Source of the DNA: Candidatus Aerophobota bacterium | GTDB taxonomy: Bacteria > Aerophobota > Aerophobia > Aerophobales > B3-G15 | Length of the DNA stretch: 13,937 nt | Assembly (NCBI GenBank): GCA_014859225.1 | Contig: JACUUP010000030.1 | Location: 1 to 13,937, forward strand | Direction of reading: 5' to 3' | Part shown: piece by piece, positions 7,147 through 13,937 of the stretch | How the letters are laid out: the number at the start of each line of letters is the position of its first letter | How positions within the stretch are numbered: position 1 is the first letter of the stretch | Position numbers and translations under genes: made by a program | The notes under the pieces: generated by a model | Database searches by the model: none | What the model was told of the DNA's origin: nothing | Seen by the model: only the letters and a program-made list of their open reading frames with translations

Positions 7147-8310
7147 TTAAAAGTACTTTAAGACCTCTCCCACACCGACTCCGATTGTAACTGGAAACCT
7201 CAGCTTTTGCAGGGTTTTCTCCAGGGCGGCAATAGTCACCAGAGCATTATCCAGGCGAGCACTGTAGCCCATATGACCTATCCGAAAAATTTCTCCCTTT
7301 AGCCCGGGAACCTCACCTGCAATAAGCACGCCATAGTCTTTCGCCATAAGATGCCTCAATTTCTCCTCATCTATTCCTTGTGGGACTTTTATAGCAGTTA
7401 CAGTGTCCGAAGCAATTTCTTTTGATTCGGGCCACAGCTTAAGACCTATAGCCTCAACTGCATCTCGTATAGCCCGGGCCACTTTTTTGTGTCTGATAAA
7501 AACATTCTCCAGGCCTTCCTCCAGAATTTCACTCACAGACTCATCAAGAGCATACACCTCAGAAACAAAGGGAGTAAAAGGAAAAGTTTTATTTTTTACA
7601 CAGGTTTCCCGGTAATCCAACATACTAAGATAACTGTTACGCAAAGGTTTTTTCTTTTTTTCCATGGCTTCCCAGGCATCCTGACTCACAGAAATAGGAG
7701 CAAGAGCAGGCGGACAGGACAGGCACTTTTGTGAGCCACATATACAAATATCAATTCCCCACTCATCGGGTTTAATCTCCATCCCTCCTAAAGCGGCAAC
7801 AGAATCAACAATGGTTATAACCTCATATTCTTTTGCTAACTGGCAAATCTCTTTTACCGGGTTTGTTATTCCCACCGGCGTATCCATGTGAACTAAAGTT
7901 AGCGCTTTTATATTTTTTTCTTCTTTTAGCCTCTCTTTCACTTTATCAGGGTCAATAGCCCGGGTATACTCTTCTTTTAATCTAACCACTTCCCCGCCGT
8001 GATTCTCCACATAAATACCAAACCAGGCACCATAGGGTCCATTATCCAGGACAAGAACCCTGTCTCCCGGATTTAAGATATTAGCCACTGCGGCTTCTAA
8101 TCCTACCACCGCTTCGCCCTGCATAATTATAAGGTCTTTTGCTGTTTGAAATATTCTCTTAAGTTTTCCCACAGTTCCCTGGAAAAGTTCAATAAATTCA
8201 GGAGAGTAGTGATGAGTAACCGGCAAGGATAAAGCTTGTAAGGTTCTTGGTGAAATTTCCACCGGCCCGGGGGTCATAAGATATCTAATTCTGCCACGGA
8301 TATCTTTCAT
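7147..8310 (-). CDS. ppaT: pyridoxamine-pyruvate transaminase (class V aminotransferase fold)
   Basis: A 387-residue class V aminotransferase of the alanine-glyoxylate type, with Lys195 (SQK) as the Schiff-base lysine, Asp169 in VDS, and Arg343 in FRIGHMG for the substrate carboxylate. The phosphate cup of ordinary members (S-G-T/H) is replaced by MQGEAVVGLEAA, putting Glu66 where a phosphate-binding Ser sits. This means pyridoxal is likely handled as a substrate, not held as PLP. From memory the Mesorhizobium loti enzyme has HGEPVLGLEAA with Glu68, Tyr95, Thr146, Lys197 and Arg345. Here the same residues fall at 66, 93, 144, 195 and 343, a constant offset of two, and FPFTPxVSE and HxDTPxG are shared. 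Reaction: pyridoxamine + pyruvate gives pyridoxal + L-alanine. AAGGAGGA precedes ATG 8310. A general serine or alanine aminotransferase is the alternative. Confidence 0.82.
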   Translation of the reverse strand: MKDIRGRIRYLMTPGPVEISPRTLQALSLPVTHHYSPEFIELFQGTVGKLKRIFQTAKDLIIMQGEAVVGLEAAVANILNPGDRVLVLDNGPYGAWFGIYVENHGGEVVRLKEEYTRAIDPDKVKERLKEEKNIKALTLVHMDTPVGITNPVKEICQLAKEYEVITIVDSVAALGGMEIKPDEWGIDICICGSQKCLSCPPALAPISVSQDAWEAMEKKKKPLRNSYLSMLDYRETCVKNKTFPFTPFVSEVYALDESVSEILEEGLENVFIRHKKVARAIRDAVEAIGLKLWPESKEIASDTVTAIKVPQGIDEEKLRHLMAKDYGVLIAGEVPGLKGEIFRIGHMGYSARLDNALVTIAALEKTLQKLRFPVTIGVGVGEVLKYF

Positions 8311-8343
8311 AACCCGTTCCTCCTTATCTTTTTTAAATTTGCT

Positions 8344-10185
8344 TTATCTTCCACTTTTCACAAGATAAAAGTAGCTTTCCAAACCCAGCTCTTTTAACTT
8401 CCTTTCTGTGGGAAACCCCTTCTCATCCCAGCCTCTTTGTCTGTAATAATCTCTTAGCAGTGTTTCTAAATCCAGCCTTTGACCCTTAGAAGCACCCAGA
8501 GGTAACTCCTCCTGGATAAATCTGGAGGGCATAGTATCATCTTTTTTTCCTCTATAGCCTTCCCGCAGGGCAAAAAGTCTTTCCAGATTGGAGATTCTTT
8601 CCCCTATCTTTAAAATTTTCTCGGGGCTCATTTTCATTCCAGTTATGGCTGTTATGCTGGTGGAAATAAAGTCCAGTGTATACCCAAAATCCAGAGCAAA
8701 CATGCAAAATATGGCAGAATCTATAGCTTTTGATTTATCCTGAATCTCCATGGTTAGCTTACCCTTACCTTCTAAAGTTAACCTGTCCACTCCTTCTACA
8801 TAAAGCTCCTCGGCAATAGTCCAGCCGTCATTATGGTCTGCTCCCCGGGGAGCTGTTGCGTAATTTAAACCAATGCCTTTCGCTCCTCTCGGGTCATATC
8901 CTGGAACTTCCAGCCCTTTAACCTGCATGGCATATTTTTCTGAGTCCCGACCTATTTTTTGCGCCGCTCTGAGAGAGCCCTCAGCCAGGATGTCTCCAAA
9001 GCCTTTTCTGAGGGCAATCATTTCAATGAGTTCGTTAATTACCTGAGAGTTTCCCCAGGTAAGTGCAAGTCCATCTGTATCTTTCTGACTGAGAATTTTT
9101 CTCTGGTAGCATTCCATAGCAAAGGCAATAGTTCCTCCTGTGGAGATACTATCAAGACCCAACCTATTACAAAGAAGGTTAGCCCTGATAACCTCTTCGG
9201 TATCTGCATTTTCCAGAAGTGAGCCTAAGGCAAATGTAGTTTGATGCTCAGGACGAGAAAAGGTTACTTTTTTACCCTTGAGATATCGTCTGCAGTATAC
9301 GGGGCAGCCCCAGCAGGAAAAAGGTTTTAAAGAAAGTTCAAAATAAGCTTTCTCATCCACAGTTGATATTTTCTCAAAAAAACCTGACTGGAAGTTTCTG
9401 GTGGGCATGAAACCAAGTTCATTAACTAAAGCAACAGAGCTTGCAGTTCCGTGGTCATGGAAAATTTCTACAACCGGGTTTTTAGCCATGATATCCAGTA
9501 TTTCATCATAAACCTGCCATATCTTATCTGGAGAAGAGGCTACATGTATCCCCTTTGTTCCCTTTACCACAAGTGCCTTAAGATTCTTGGAGCCCATAAC
9601 CGCCCCCATACCTCTTCTTCCCACGAGAAAGTGTCCGTCGTGAACCACGCAGGCAAAACGAACCTGATTTTCACCTGCCTGTCCTATGCAGGCTACCTGC
9701 ACTCTTTTGTCACCAAGCTCCTTCTTAATTACATCTTCCGTTTCAAAAGTATCTTTTCCCCAAAGATGAGTGGCATCTTCTATCTGCACCTTATCATCAT
9801 TAACCTTTATGTAAACTGGTTTATCTGATTTTCCCTCTATGACTATTCCGTCCCATCCACAAAATTTCAATTCGGGACCAAAATACCCCCCACTAAACCC
9901 GCATCCTATAAGATTGGTGAGGGGAGATTTAGCTGAAATACAAAGACGCGAGGTGGTCGGAACCACCGTGCCGGTAAGAGGGCCGGTAATAAAGATAATC
10001 TTGTTCTCTGAGCCTAAAGGGTCAATGCCCGCCTCTATCTCATCCATAAGGAGTTTGGAAGATATACCCCTTCCTCCTATGTAATTTTCAGCTAAACCTT
10101 CAGGTAGGCTTTCTTCTTTTATTTTTCCGGTGGTAAGATTGACTCTCAAAAGTTTTCCATAATACCCGCCATATCTGGTCATCAT
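8344..10185 (-). CDS. tungsten aldehyde:ferredoxin oxidoreductase, large subunit, first copy
   Basis: A 613-residue AOR with the family's pterin-binding motifs IGGRGI (36-41), GCGFSGGYFGPE (94-105) and RRGMGAVMGSKNLKA (190-204). Cluster cysteines are 291, 294, 298 and 494, and His451 follows APRGAD. The usual PEYET motif near tungsten is PEHQT here (312-316), so the second acidic residue is Gln. It directly follows the four-cluster ferredoxin with a 1-nt gap, the usual pairing of a tungstoenzyme with its electron-transfer subunit. Two tandem ATGs compete: 10185 lies 4 nt and 10182 lies 7 nt from AAAGGAG, and the second may be used. Expected reaction: aldehyde + water gives acid + reduced ferredoxin. 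In the proposed route the aldehyde would be pyridoxal and the product 4-pyridoxate, which is inferred. Confidence 0.92.
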   Translation of the reverse strand: MMTRYGGYYGKLLRVNLTTGKIKEESLPEGLAENYIGGRGISSKLLMDEIEAGIDPLGSENKIIFITGPLTGTVVPTTSRLCISAKSPLTNLIGCGFSGGYFGPELKFCGWDGIVIEGKSDKPVYIKVNDDKVQIEDATHLWGKDTFETEDVIKKELGDKRVQVACIGQAGENQVRFACVVHDGHFLVGRRGMGAVMGSKNLKALVVKGTKGIHVASSPDKIWQVYDEILDIMAKNPVVEIFHDHGTASSVALVNELGFMPTRNFQSGFFEKISTVDEKAYFELSLKPFSCWGCPVYCRRYLKGKKVTFSRPEHQTTFALGSLLENADTEEVIRANLLCNRLGLDSISTGGTIAFAMECYQRKILSQKDTDGLALTWGNSQVINELIEMIALRKGFGDILAEGSLRAAQKIGRDSEKYAMQVKGLEVPGYDPRGAKGIGLNYATAPRGADHNDGWTIAEELYVEGVDRLTLEGKGKLTMEIQDKSKAIDSAIFCMFALDFGYTLDFISTSITAITGMKMSPEKILKIGERISNLERLFALREGYRGKKDDTMPSRFIQEELPLGASKGQRLDLETLLRDYYRQRGWDEKGFPTERKLKELGLESYFYLVKSGR

Positions 10186-10186
10186 C

Positions 10187-10660
10187 TTACTCCTTTATGG
10201 CAAATTTCTCATAAAGTGCTTTCTCTGAGCCTTCCTTAGCTTCAATGGATTTTTCCCAGGGGATAAAATTAAGACAGCTCACCGGGCAGTACTTCACACA
10301 CACAGGCTCTCCTGCACATAAATCACACATTAGAGCAAGATTCGTCTGTGGATGCAAAAATACAGCTCCAAAAGGGCAGGCATCCACACATAATCCGCAA
10401 CCTGTACACCTCTCAGAGCTAACTACCACAGCATTGTCTGAGCGACGGGAAATAGCATCATAATCACAGGCTTCTTTGCAGGGTGCATCAGCGCATTGTC
10501 TGCATACCACCGGAACATCCGTATGAGAGGAGAAACTGTATACCTTGATTCTACTCAAGTGCGGGTTTACCTTTCCTTCCCTGGATAAAGAACAGACAAT
10601 CTCACACATCCTGCAGTTTACACATTTTTTCTCATCTACGCTAATAATTGAGTATGACAT
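10187..10660 (-). CDS. four-cluster [4Fe-4S] ferredoxin subunit of AOR
   Basis: A 157-residue electron-transfer protein with sixteen cluster cysteines in four groups: 13/16/19/23, 53/56/61/65, 85/88/91/95 and 112/115/121/125, plus an extra Cys129. The arrangement is that of the DmsB/HycB/AorA-type subunits that accompany molybdo- and tungstoenzymes. There is no signal peptide, so it is cytoplasmic. I choose ATG 10660 because AAGGTG (10667-10672) is 6 nt upstream; a GTG at 10669 is in frame but overlaps this site. It is cotranscribed and nearly contiguous with the AOR at 8344. It may also serve the second AOR and pass electrons to the PreA-like enzyme. Confidence 0.92.
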   Translation of the reverse strand: MSYSIISVDEKKCVNCRMCEIVCSLSREGKVNPHLSRIKVYSFSSHTDVPVVCRQCADAPCKEACDYDAISRRSDNAVVVSSERCTGCGLCVDACPFGAVFLHPQTNLALMCDLCAGEPVCVKYCPVSCLNFIPWEKSIEAKEGSEKALYEKFAIKE

Positions 10661-10666
10661 GTTACT

Positions 10667-10672
10667 CACCTT
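10667..10672 (-). promoter_or_regulatory. ribosome binding site deciding the ferredoxin start
   Basis: The minus strand reads AAGGTG ending 6 nt before ATG 10660. The upstream in-frame GTG (10669) falls inside this element and has no site of its own, so the shorter protein is preferred. Confidence 0.65.
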
Positions 10673-10742
10673 GAGAAAATATTTATGGTTTTGCTTTTCT
10701 GTTTCTATGCAGTGTTTAACCTGTGAGCACGTTCAGTTTACT

Positions 10743-11291
10743 TTAGAACGAGGGTGGAGTTATGGCCCATATAGAAACACTCCTTTTTCCATCAGCGCTC
10801 TTAAATCTATGAGGAATGGTGCTTTCAAAATAAATACTGTCCCCTTGATTTAAATAATAATCTCTCTCACCCAGAATAACCTTCATCTTGCCCTCAATCA
10901 CGTACCCACACTTTTCACCCGAATAAGAAACCAGTTCATAATCGCCATCTTTTCCCTCTATCTCAATAAGAAGAAACTCTATTTTTCTACTCTCGATGGG
11001 TGAGAGTAATTCAAACGCCACTCCTGCCGAGGATAAAAAAAGCTTTTTTCTTTGATGTTTTTGAATAACAGGATTCTTTTCAGTCCCCAGAAAAAAAGAA
11101 ACCAGCGGAACCCCAACTGCATTGGAAACCTTTACCAGTGTGGGAATGGAGGGCGTAATTAAACCCCTTTCTACTTGAGAAATGAGACTGGCGCTCAAAT
11201 TGGTACTCTGGGCAAGTTGTTTTACCGTCATTCCTTTTTCTAATCTAATTCTCCTGATAGCTTTTCCAATTTCGGAAGTAATTTTCTTCAT
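10743..11291 (-). CDS. XRE-family regulator with C-terminal cupin sensor
   Basis: A 182-residue transcription factor. Residues 8-63 form an XRE helix-turn-helix (MTVKQLAQSTNLSASLISQVERG is the core, with helix 3 around SASLISQVE). Residues about 118-180 form a cupin domain ending in IPHRF and WAITPP. Family members of this layout (SutR, PuuR types) bind a small ligand in the cupin and repress or activate the adjacent catabolic genes. The first cupin motif has SGEKCGYVIEG in place of the metal-binding H-x-H, so the pocket probably binds an organic ligand without metal. It is the first gene of the ten-gene run and 82 nt precede the ferredoxin start. Its own Shine-Dalgarno is poor, which would keep its level low. 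A pyridine or B6-type ligand is inference. Confidence 0.9.
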   Translation of the reverse strand: MKKITSEIGKAIRRIRLEKGMTVKQLAQSTNLSASLISQVERGLITPSIPTLVKVSNAVGVPLVSFFLGTEKNPVIQKHQRKKLFLSSAGVAFELLSPIESRKIEFLLIEIEGKDGDYELVSYSGEKCGYVIEGKMKVILGERDYYLNQGDSIYFESTIPHRFKSADGKRSVSIWAITPPSF

Positions 11292-11330
11292 GGCAATTTC
11301 ATCTTAAATTACTTTTTTCCACTTTTATTC

Positions 11331-11359
11331 ATTTTCACTAAATTCCTATTTTATGTCAA
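11331..11359 (-). promoter_or_regulatory. candidate sigma-70 promoter of the regulator and catabolic operon
   Basis: On the minus strand a perfect TTGACA (11359-11354) is followed, after a 17-nt spacer, by GAAAAT (11336-11331), a four-of-six match to the -10 consensus. The predicted start is about 33 nt before the regulator's ATG at 11291. Its position at the head of the ten-gene run makes it the main promoter candidate. The weak -10 suggests it needs activation. Confidence 0.5.
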
Positions 11360-11382
11360 GACATAAATAGATGAATTTGCAG

Positions 11383-11407
11383 TAATTTAGTTAACAAATC
11401 TAAATTA
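11383..11407. promoter_or_regulatory. perfect 8-bp inverted repeat, possible regulator operator
   Basis: TAATTTAG (11383-11390) and CTAAATTA (11400-11407) are exact reverse complements separated by 9 nt. The repeat centre is about 40 bp upstream of the -35 box, a position more suited to activation than to steric repression. XRE proteins usually bind such dyads as dimers. The AT-rich setting lowers its significance. Confidence 0.4.
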
Positions 11408-11454
11408 AAAGCTAGGATTAACAAATAGATAAATGATAAAAGGTGTAAACAAAT
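11391..11454. repeat. three phased AACAAAT direct repeats
   Basis: AACAAAT occurs beginning at 11393, 11420 and 11448, spaced 27 and 28 nt. The first two copies share a longer TTAACAAAT. The first copy lies in the spacer of the inverted repeat. They could be iterated binding sites for the regulator, but the local base composition is strongly AT-biased. Confidence 0.3.
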
Positions 11455-11480
11455 TTTTCCAATCACACACAAATCAACAG

Positions 11481-11535
11481 AAATAAATAAAGAGAACAGC
11501 CAGTGCTTCTGCATCATAACAAAACGGCTGTCCCC
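11481..11535 (-). terminator. intrinsic terminator after the methyltransferase-like gene
   Basis: The minus-strand RNA forms a 10-bp stem, GGGGACAGCC (11535-11526) with GGCUGUUCUC (11501-11492), counting G-U pairs. The loop is 24 nt and UUUAUUUAUUU follows. It begins 21 nt after the stop codon at 11557. It separates the upstream two-gene unit from the regulator's promoter. The GGGGACAGCC arm also resembles ends of small dispersed repeats seen in many genomes, so it may derive from one. Confidence 0.6.
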
Positions 11536-11556
11536 ACCCCCAGTCAGAGATTAACA

Positions 11557-12702
11557 TTATTTTGTATTTTTATCAATCGGATACCTGCCAAACTCTATTG
11601 CCATATCATACAATGCACAGATTTTTTCAGGAGAAACATCATATTGAATGTTATGAACCGGAGTAAATACAAATCCTCCTCCAGGCGCAAGGTCCTTGAT
11701 TCTTCTTTTCACCTCTTCTTTCACCTCTCTTACTGTGCCAAAGGGAAGAATCCTTTGTGTATCACACCCCCCTCCCCAGAAGGTTATTCTGTCCCCAAAC
11801 TCCTTTTTTAGCTTTCTGGTATCCATATTTTTCGCACTGACCTGGACCGGATTTATAGCATCCACTCCAATCTGTATAAGGTCAGGTATAAAATCGTATA
11901 TTGAGCCACAGGAGTGAAGAAGAATCTTTGCTCCCGAGTTCTCTTTAATAAACTGGTAAAGCTTTTTTTGTCTTGGCTTAATAATTTCTCTGTAAAGGGA
12001 AGGGGAAATAATGGAACCTTTTTCCGTTCCAAAATCATCAGATACCCTCACCACATGTACATATTTTCCCACCTCCTTTAAAGTATTTTGCATTAGCCTC
12101 AACTCATAATCAAGAAGCATGTCTAAGAAAGCGTTTACAAACCTCTTGTTAGATATAAGATCCATGTAAAACTGGGCATATCCTCTAAGATAAGCAGGAA
12201 AACCAAATAAGCACTCCCCAAATCCACTTAAAACTATAGTATAATCAGTATTATTGTACAAATCCTCGGCCTTCTCTCTTAAACCTTCCACTCTGCGAGG
12301 GTTATATGGATCCGGCCATCGGTACCTATCAAGATCCTCTAAGGTAGCCTGCGCCAACGGGTGCTCACACATATCGTAATAATGGCTGCCTTCGGGTTTT
12401 GTCCATTTTATGCCCCACTCATCCACATATCTTCCATCTTCAAGCTTTTGCCATCCTCTGGCAGAGCTTACACTTATGTGTCTTGTATCAACAGAAAATC
12501 TTCTCAAAACAGGCTCATCCACCACCACTACCTGCTGCATATTATGTAGTATTCGGGGCTTTGTTTTATTTATACCCAGGTATTTTTTTAACCTTACATA
12601 AGTATCTATATGAATGGAGGTGACAGAGGAGCCAATATCTACCGGGACTCTGTCCGGTTCGTCATGACTTAAAGCTCTTAAGAGTCTTTCTCTTGGTTTC
12701 AT
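11557..12702 (-). CDS. uroporphyrinogen decarboxylase-family (MtaA/CmuA-like) methyltransferase
   Basis: A 381-residue TIM-barrel protein of the URO-D superfamily branch that transfers methyl groups between corrinoid proteins and thiols. The zinc motif typical of methyltransferases is visible: His263-x-Cys265 (LLHSCGS) and Cys313 in GGGCDTQ, absent from true heme-pathway UroD. Other family marks are HDEPDRVP (13-20), SDDFG (221-225) and FTPVHNIQYDVSPE (346-359). A GGGAGGT site precedes ATG 12702, 16 nt after the metallo-beta-lactamase-fold gene. No corrinoid protein or other partner is present here, so the methyl donor is unknown. It is set apart from the catabolic operon by a terminator. Confidence 0.87.
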   Translation of the reverse strand: MKPRERLLRALSHDEPDRVPVDIGSSVTSIHIDTYVRLKKYLGINKTKPRILHNMQQVVVVDEPVLRRFSVDTRHISVSSARGWQKLEDGRYVDEWGIKWTKPEGSHYYDMCEHPLAQATLEDLDRYRWPDPYNPRRVEGLREKAEDLYNNTDYTIVLSGFGECLFGFPAYLRGYAQFYMDLISNKRFVNAFLDMLLDYELRLMQNTLKEVGKYVHVVRVSDDFGTEKGSIISPSLYREIIKPRQKKLYQFIKENSGAKILLHSCGSIYDFIPDLIQIGVDAINPVQVSAKNMDTRKLKKEFGDRITFWGGGCDTQRILPFGTVREVKEEVKRRIKDLAPGGGFVFTPVHNIQYDVSPEKICALYDMAIEFGRYPIDKNTK

Positions 12703-12718
12703 CTAAACCTCCCGCACT

Positions 12719-13937
12719 TTAACAAATAGAAAACTGCTCCTGGTAAGAGTAGTAGTTCCCGTGACCAGGGAAAATTATTACTGAACTTTTCTTTTCTTTC
12801 AGTTTTTTGTTTAAAGAAAAGATAACCTCTATGAGATGCTTTGATTCTTCTCTGAATAGTTGACTATTGGTGTTTGTACTGGTCATAAGGTATCTTGGTA
12901 ATTTCAAATATTCTCTTTCCTCATCAGAGAGACTTTCAACGTTTATAAGGTAATCAGATGTAAAAATTAAACCATGCTCCCTGTTAAGAAAAAAGACCTG
13001 CCCGGGAACATGTCCTCCCTGGCTTTCCAGAACTTCGAATTTTAAACTGCCCACCCGGAAAGTATGTATTATATTAAAGACCCCAATTTTACTTAAAGGT
13101 TCGGTGGGGAAAAAGTTCATATTTTTCGGATACTTGCATTGTGTAAATCTGTTTACCAGCATAGTAAAATGTTTGTTAAGTCTTGACAGTTGAGTATTAG
13201 CACCGTAACCCCTATTTTCTTTATCCATTACTCCTTTACAATCAGGATGTATAAAAACCTGTGCACCAAACTCCTCGGAAAAGTATCCAGCGCACCCTAT
13301 ATGGTCTGCATCAGCGTGAGATACAAATATTCGTTTAACCCTGGAGGGGTTTATTCTTTTACTCACAAGAAGACTTTTAAAATCCTCGTAGTATAATCCG
13401 TATCCGGCATCAAACATGGTAAACTCATCATCATGCTGGAAAACAAATATATTTCCTCCTGTGGGAAGGCAGAAGGTTAAAATCCGGGTAGTGTTAAATT
13501 GCAAAGGGGTAAGCTGTTTCGCTTTGAAATTTTTTCCCAGCCTGACAATAGAGGTTGAGGCAAAAGCTAAAACGTTTGAGAAAACATCCCCCTTTTCTGG
13601 ATGATTTCCCACCTCAGAATAAAAATTTACAAGTTCAGAGTAAAGTTTTCTTGAAGAATCAACGATAGCCATAAGCTGTTTTACATCACGGTCACTGACC
13701 AGCTTCCGCAGTCGCAAAAAGAACTTTTCCACCAGTTTAAGCCCAATAATGCGCTCCACCTCTTCGGTATCTGAACCTCTGTATACCACCTTGTAGTTAT
13801 AGCCTCTATTGTTTATAACACTTAGGAGGGTGTTAACTTCATCAGGGTTTTCTGTAGCTAAAGCTATATTAGCTGATTCAGAATCAATATCCTCATTATA
13901 CAGCATATATATGACATTAGCCCTGTATTCTTTAAGA
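12719..13937 (-). CDS. metallo-beta-lactamase-fold hydrolase, 5' end outside the window
   Basis: The frame stays open to the window edge, and the ATG at 13906 has no ribosome binding site, so the true start is probably upstream. Counting from that ATG, metal-ligand motifs are SHADADH (196-202), His299 in GGHVPGQ, Asp318 in SDYL and His382 in GHG. The first motif is H-x-D-x-D-H, with Asp in place of the usual second His. The N-terminal part, including ten extra residues before the ATG, reads like the end of an ACT domain (SANIALATENPDEVNTLLSV, then a glycine turn and a strand). A helical linker (about 45-125) joins it to the hydrolase. ACT domains bind small ligands, often amino acids, so ligand-controlled hydrolysis is possible. 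The substrate is unknown. Confidence 0.8.
   Translation of the reverse strand, partial: LKEYRANVIYMLYNEDIDSESANIALATENPDEVNTLLSVINNRGYNYKVVYRGSDTEEVERIIGLKLVEKFFLRLRKLVSDRDVKQLMAIVDSSRKLYSELVNFYSEVGNHPEKGDVFSNVLAFASTSIVRLGKNFKAKQLTPLQFNTTRILTFCLPTGGNIFVFQHDDEFTMFDAGYGLYYEDFKSLLVSKRINPSRVKRIFVSHADADHIGCAGYFSEEFGAQVFIHPDCKGVMDKENRGYGANTQLSRLNKHFTMLVNRFTQCKYPKNMNFFPTEPLSKIGVFNIIHTFRVGSLKFEVLESQGGHVPGQVFFLNREHGLIFTSDYLINVESLSDEEREYLKLPRYLMTSTNTNSQLFREESKHLIEVIFSLNKKLKEKKSSVIIFPGHGNYYSYQEQFSIC

Noticed and set aside
7147-8310. Calling the aminotransferase alanine-glyoxylate or serine-pyruvate transaminase
   Set aside because: The phosphate-binding cup those PLP enzymes need is replaced by Gln-Gly-Glu, and the full-length pattern fits pyridoxamine-pyruvate transaminase better.
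9451-9828. A 125-codon plus-strand open frame
   Set aside because: It lies wholly within the AOR gene on the opposite strand, has no recognisable motif and no ribosome binding site, so it is a shadow frame.
11557-12702. Heme-pathway uroporphyrinogen decarboxylase (HemE)
   Set aside because: The zinc-binding H-x-C and distal Cys motif is that of methyltransferase relatives, and no other tetrapyrrole gene is nearby.
1-13937. CRISPR arrays, tRNA or rRNA genes, phage or transposase genes
   Set aside because: I saw no regularly spaced repeats, cloverleaf-like or ribosomal sequence, and no transposase or integrase motif on either strand.

Overview
The window comes from an obligately anaerobic bacterium that I cannot place in a phylum. 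The signs are two tungsten-type aldehyde:ferredoxin oxidoreductases (AORs), a 4x[4Fe-4S] ferredoxin, a ferredoxin-linked PreA-type flavoenzyme, a UbiD decarboxylase and a MtaA/CmuA-type methyltransferase relative. Ribosome binding sites are strong and AGGAGG-like, which indicates a bacterium. Every gene I can support is on the minus strand, so transcription runs from high to low coordinates.

Layout in transcription order. (1) 13937-11557: a metallo-beta-lactamase-fold protein whose frame runs off the window edge (probably with an N-terminal ACT-like domain), then a uroporphyrinogen-decarboxylase-family methyltransferase-like protein, closed by a hairpin terminator (11481-11535). (2) 11480-11292: an AT-rich control region with a TTGACA -35 box, a perfect inverted repeat and spaced direct repeats. 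(3) 11291-238: a ten-gene run with gaps from 82 nt down to overlaps: XRE-cupin regulator, four-cluster ferredoxin, AOR, class V aminotransferase, PreA-like flavoprotein, UbiD decarboxylase, HAD-fold dehydrogenase, M29/NicX-like metalloenzyme, small cupin, second AOR. (4) 237-1: a short intergenic region with an inverted repeat and a possible promoter, then the first 24 codons of a secreted or lipid-free exported protein with a clear signal peptide.

Central interpretation: the ten-gene run looks like an oxygen-independent vitamin B6 (or closely related substituted pyridine) degradation operon. Two genes carry this call. The aminotransferase lacks the normal PLP phosphate cup (a Glu replaces the phosphate-binding Ser) and matches, from memory, pyridoxamine-pyruvate transaminase of Mesorhizobium loti along its length. 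The dehydrogenase has the HWxNPP and xIIPxxEVIxGEKT signature of 5-formyl-3-hydroxy-2-methylpyridine-4-carboxylate (FHMPC) dehydrogenase, a pyridoxine-catabolic enzyme, rather than the HFFNP of beta-oxidation enzymes. The other genes can replace the aerobic steps: AORs for the two side-chain aldehydes, UbiD for the ring decarboxylation, PreA for reductive rather than oxygenative attack on the ring, and the M29/NicX-like enzyme and cupin for ring opening or downstream hydrolysis. The enzyme families are read from sequence; the pathway order and substrates are inference. A transporter for the substrate may begin at 74, but too little of it is present to tell.
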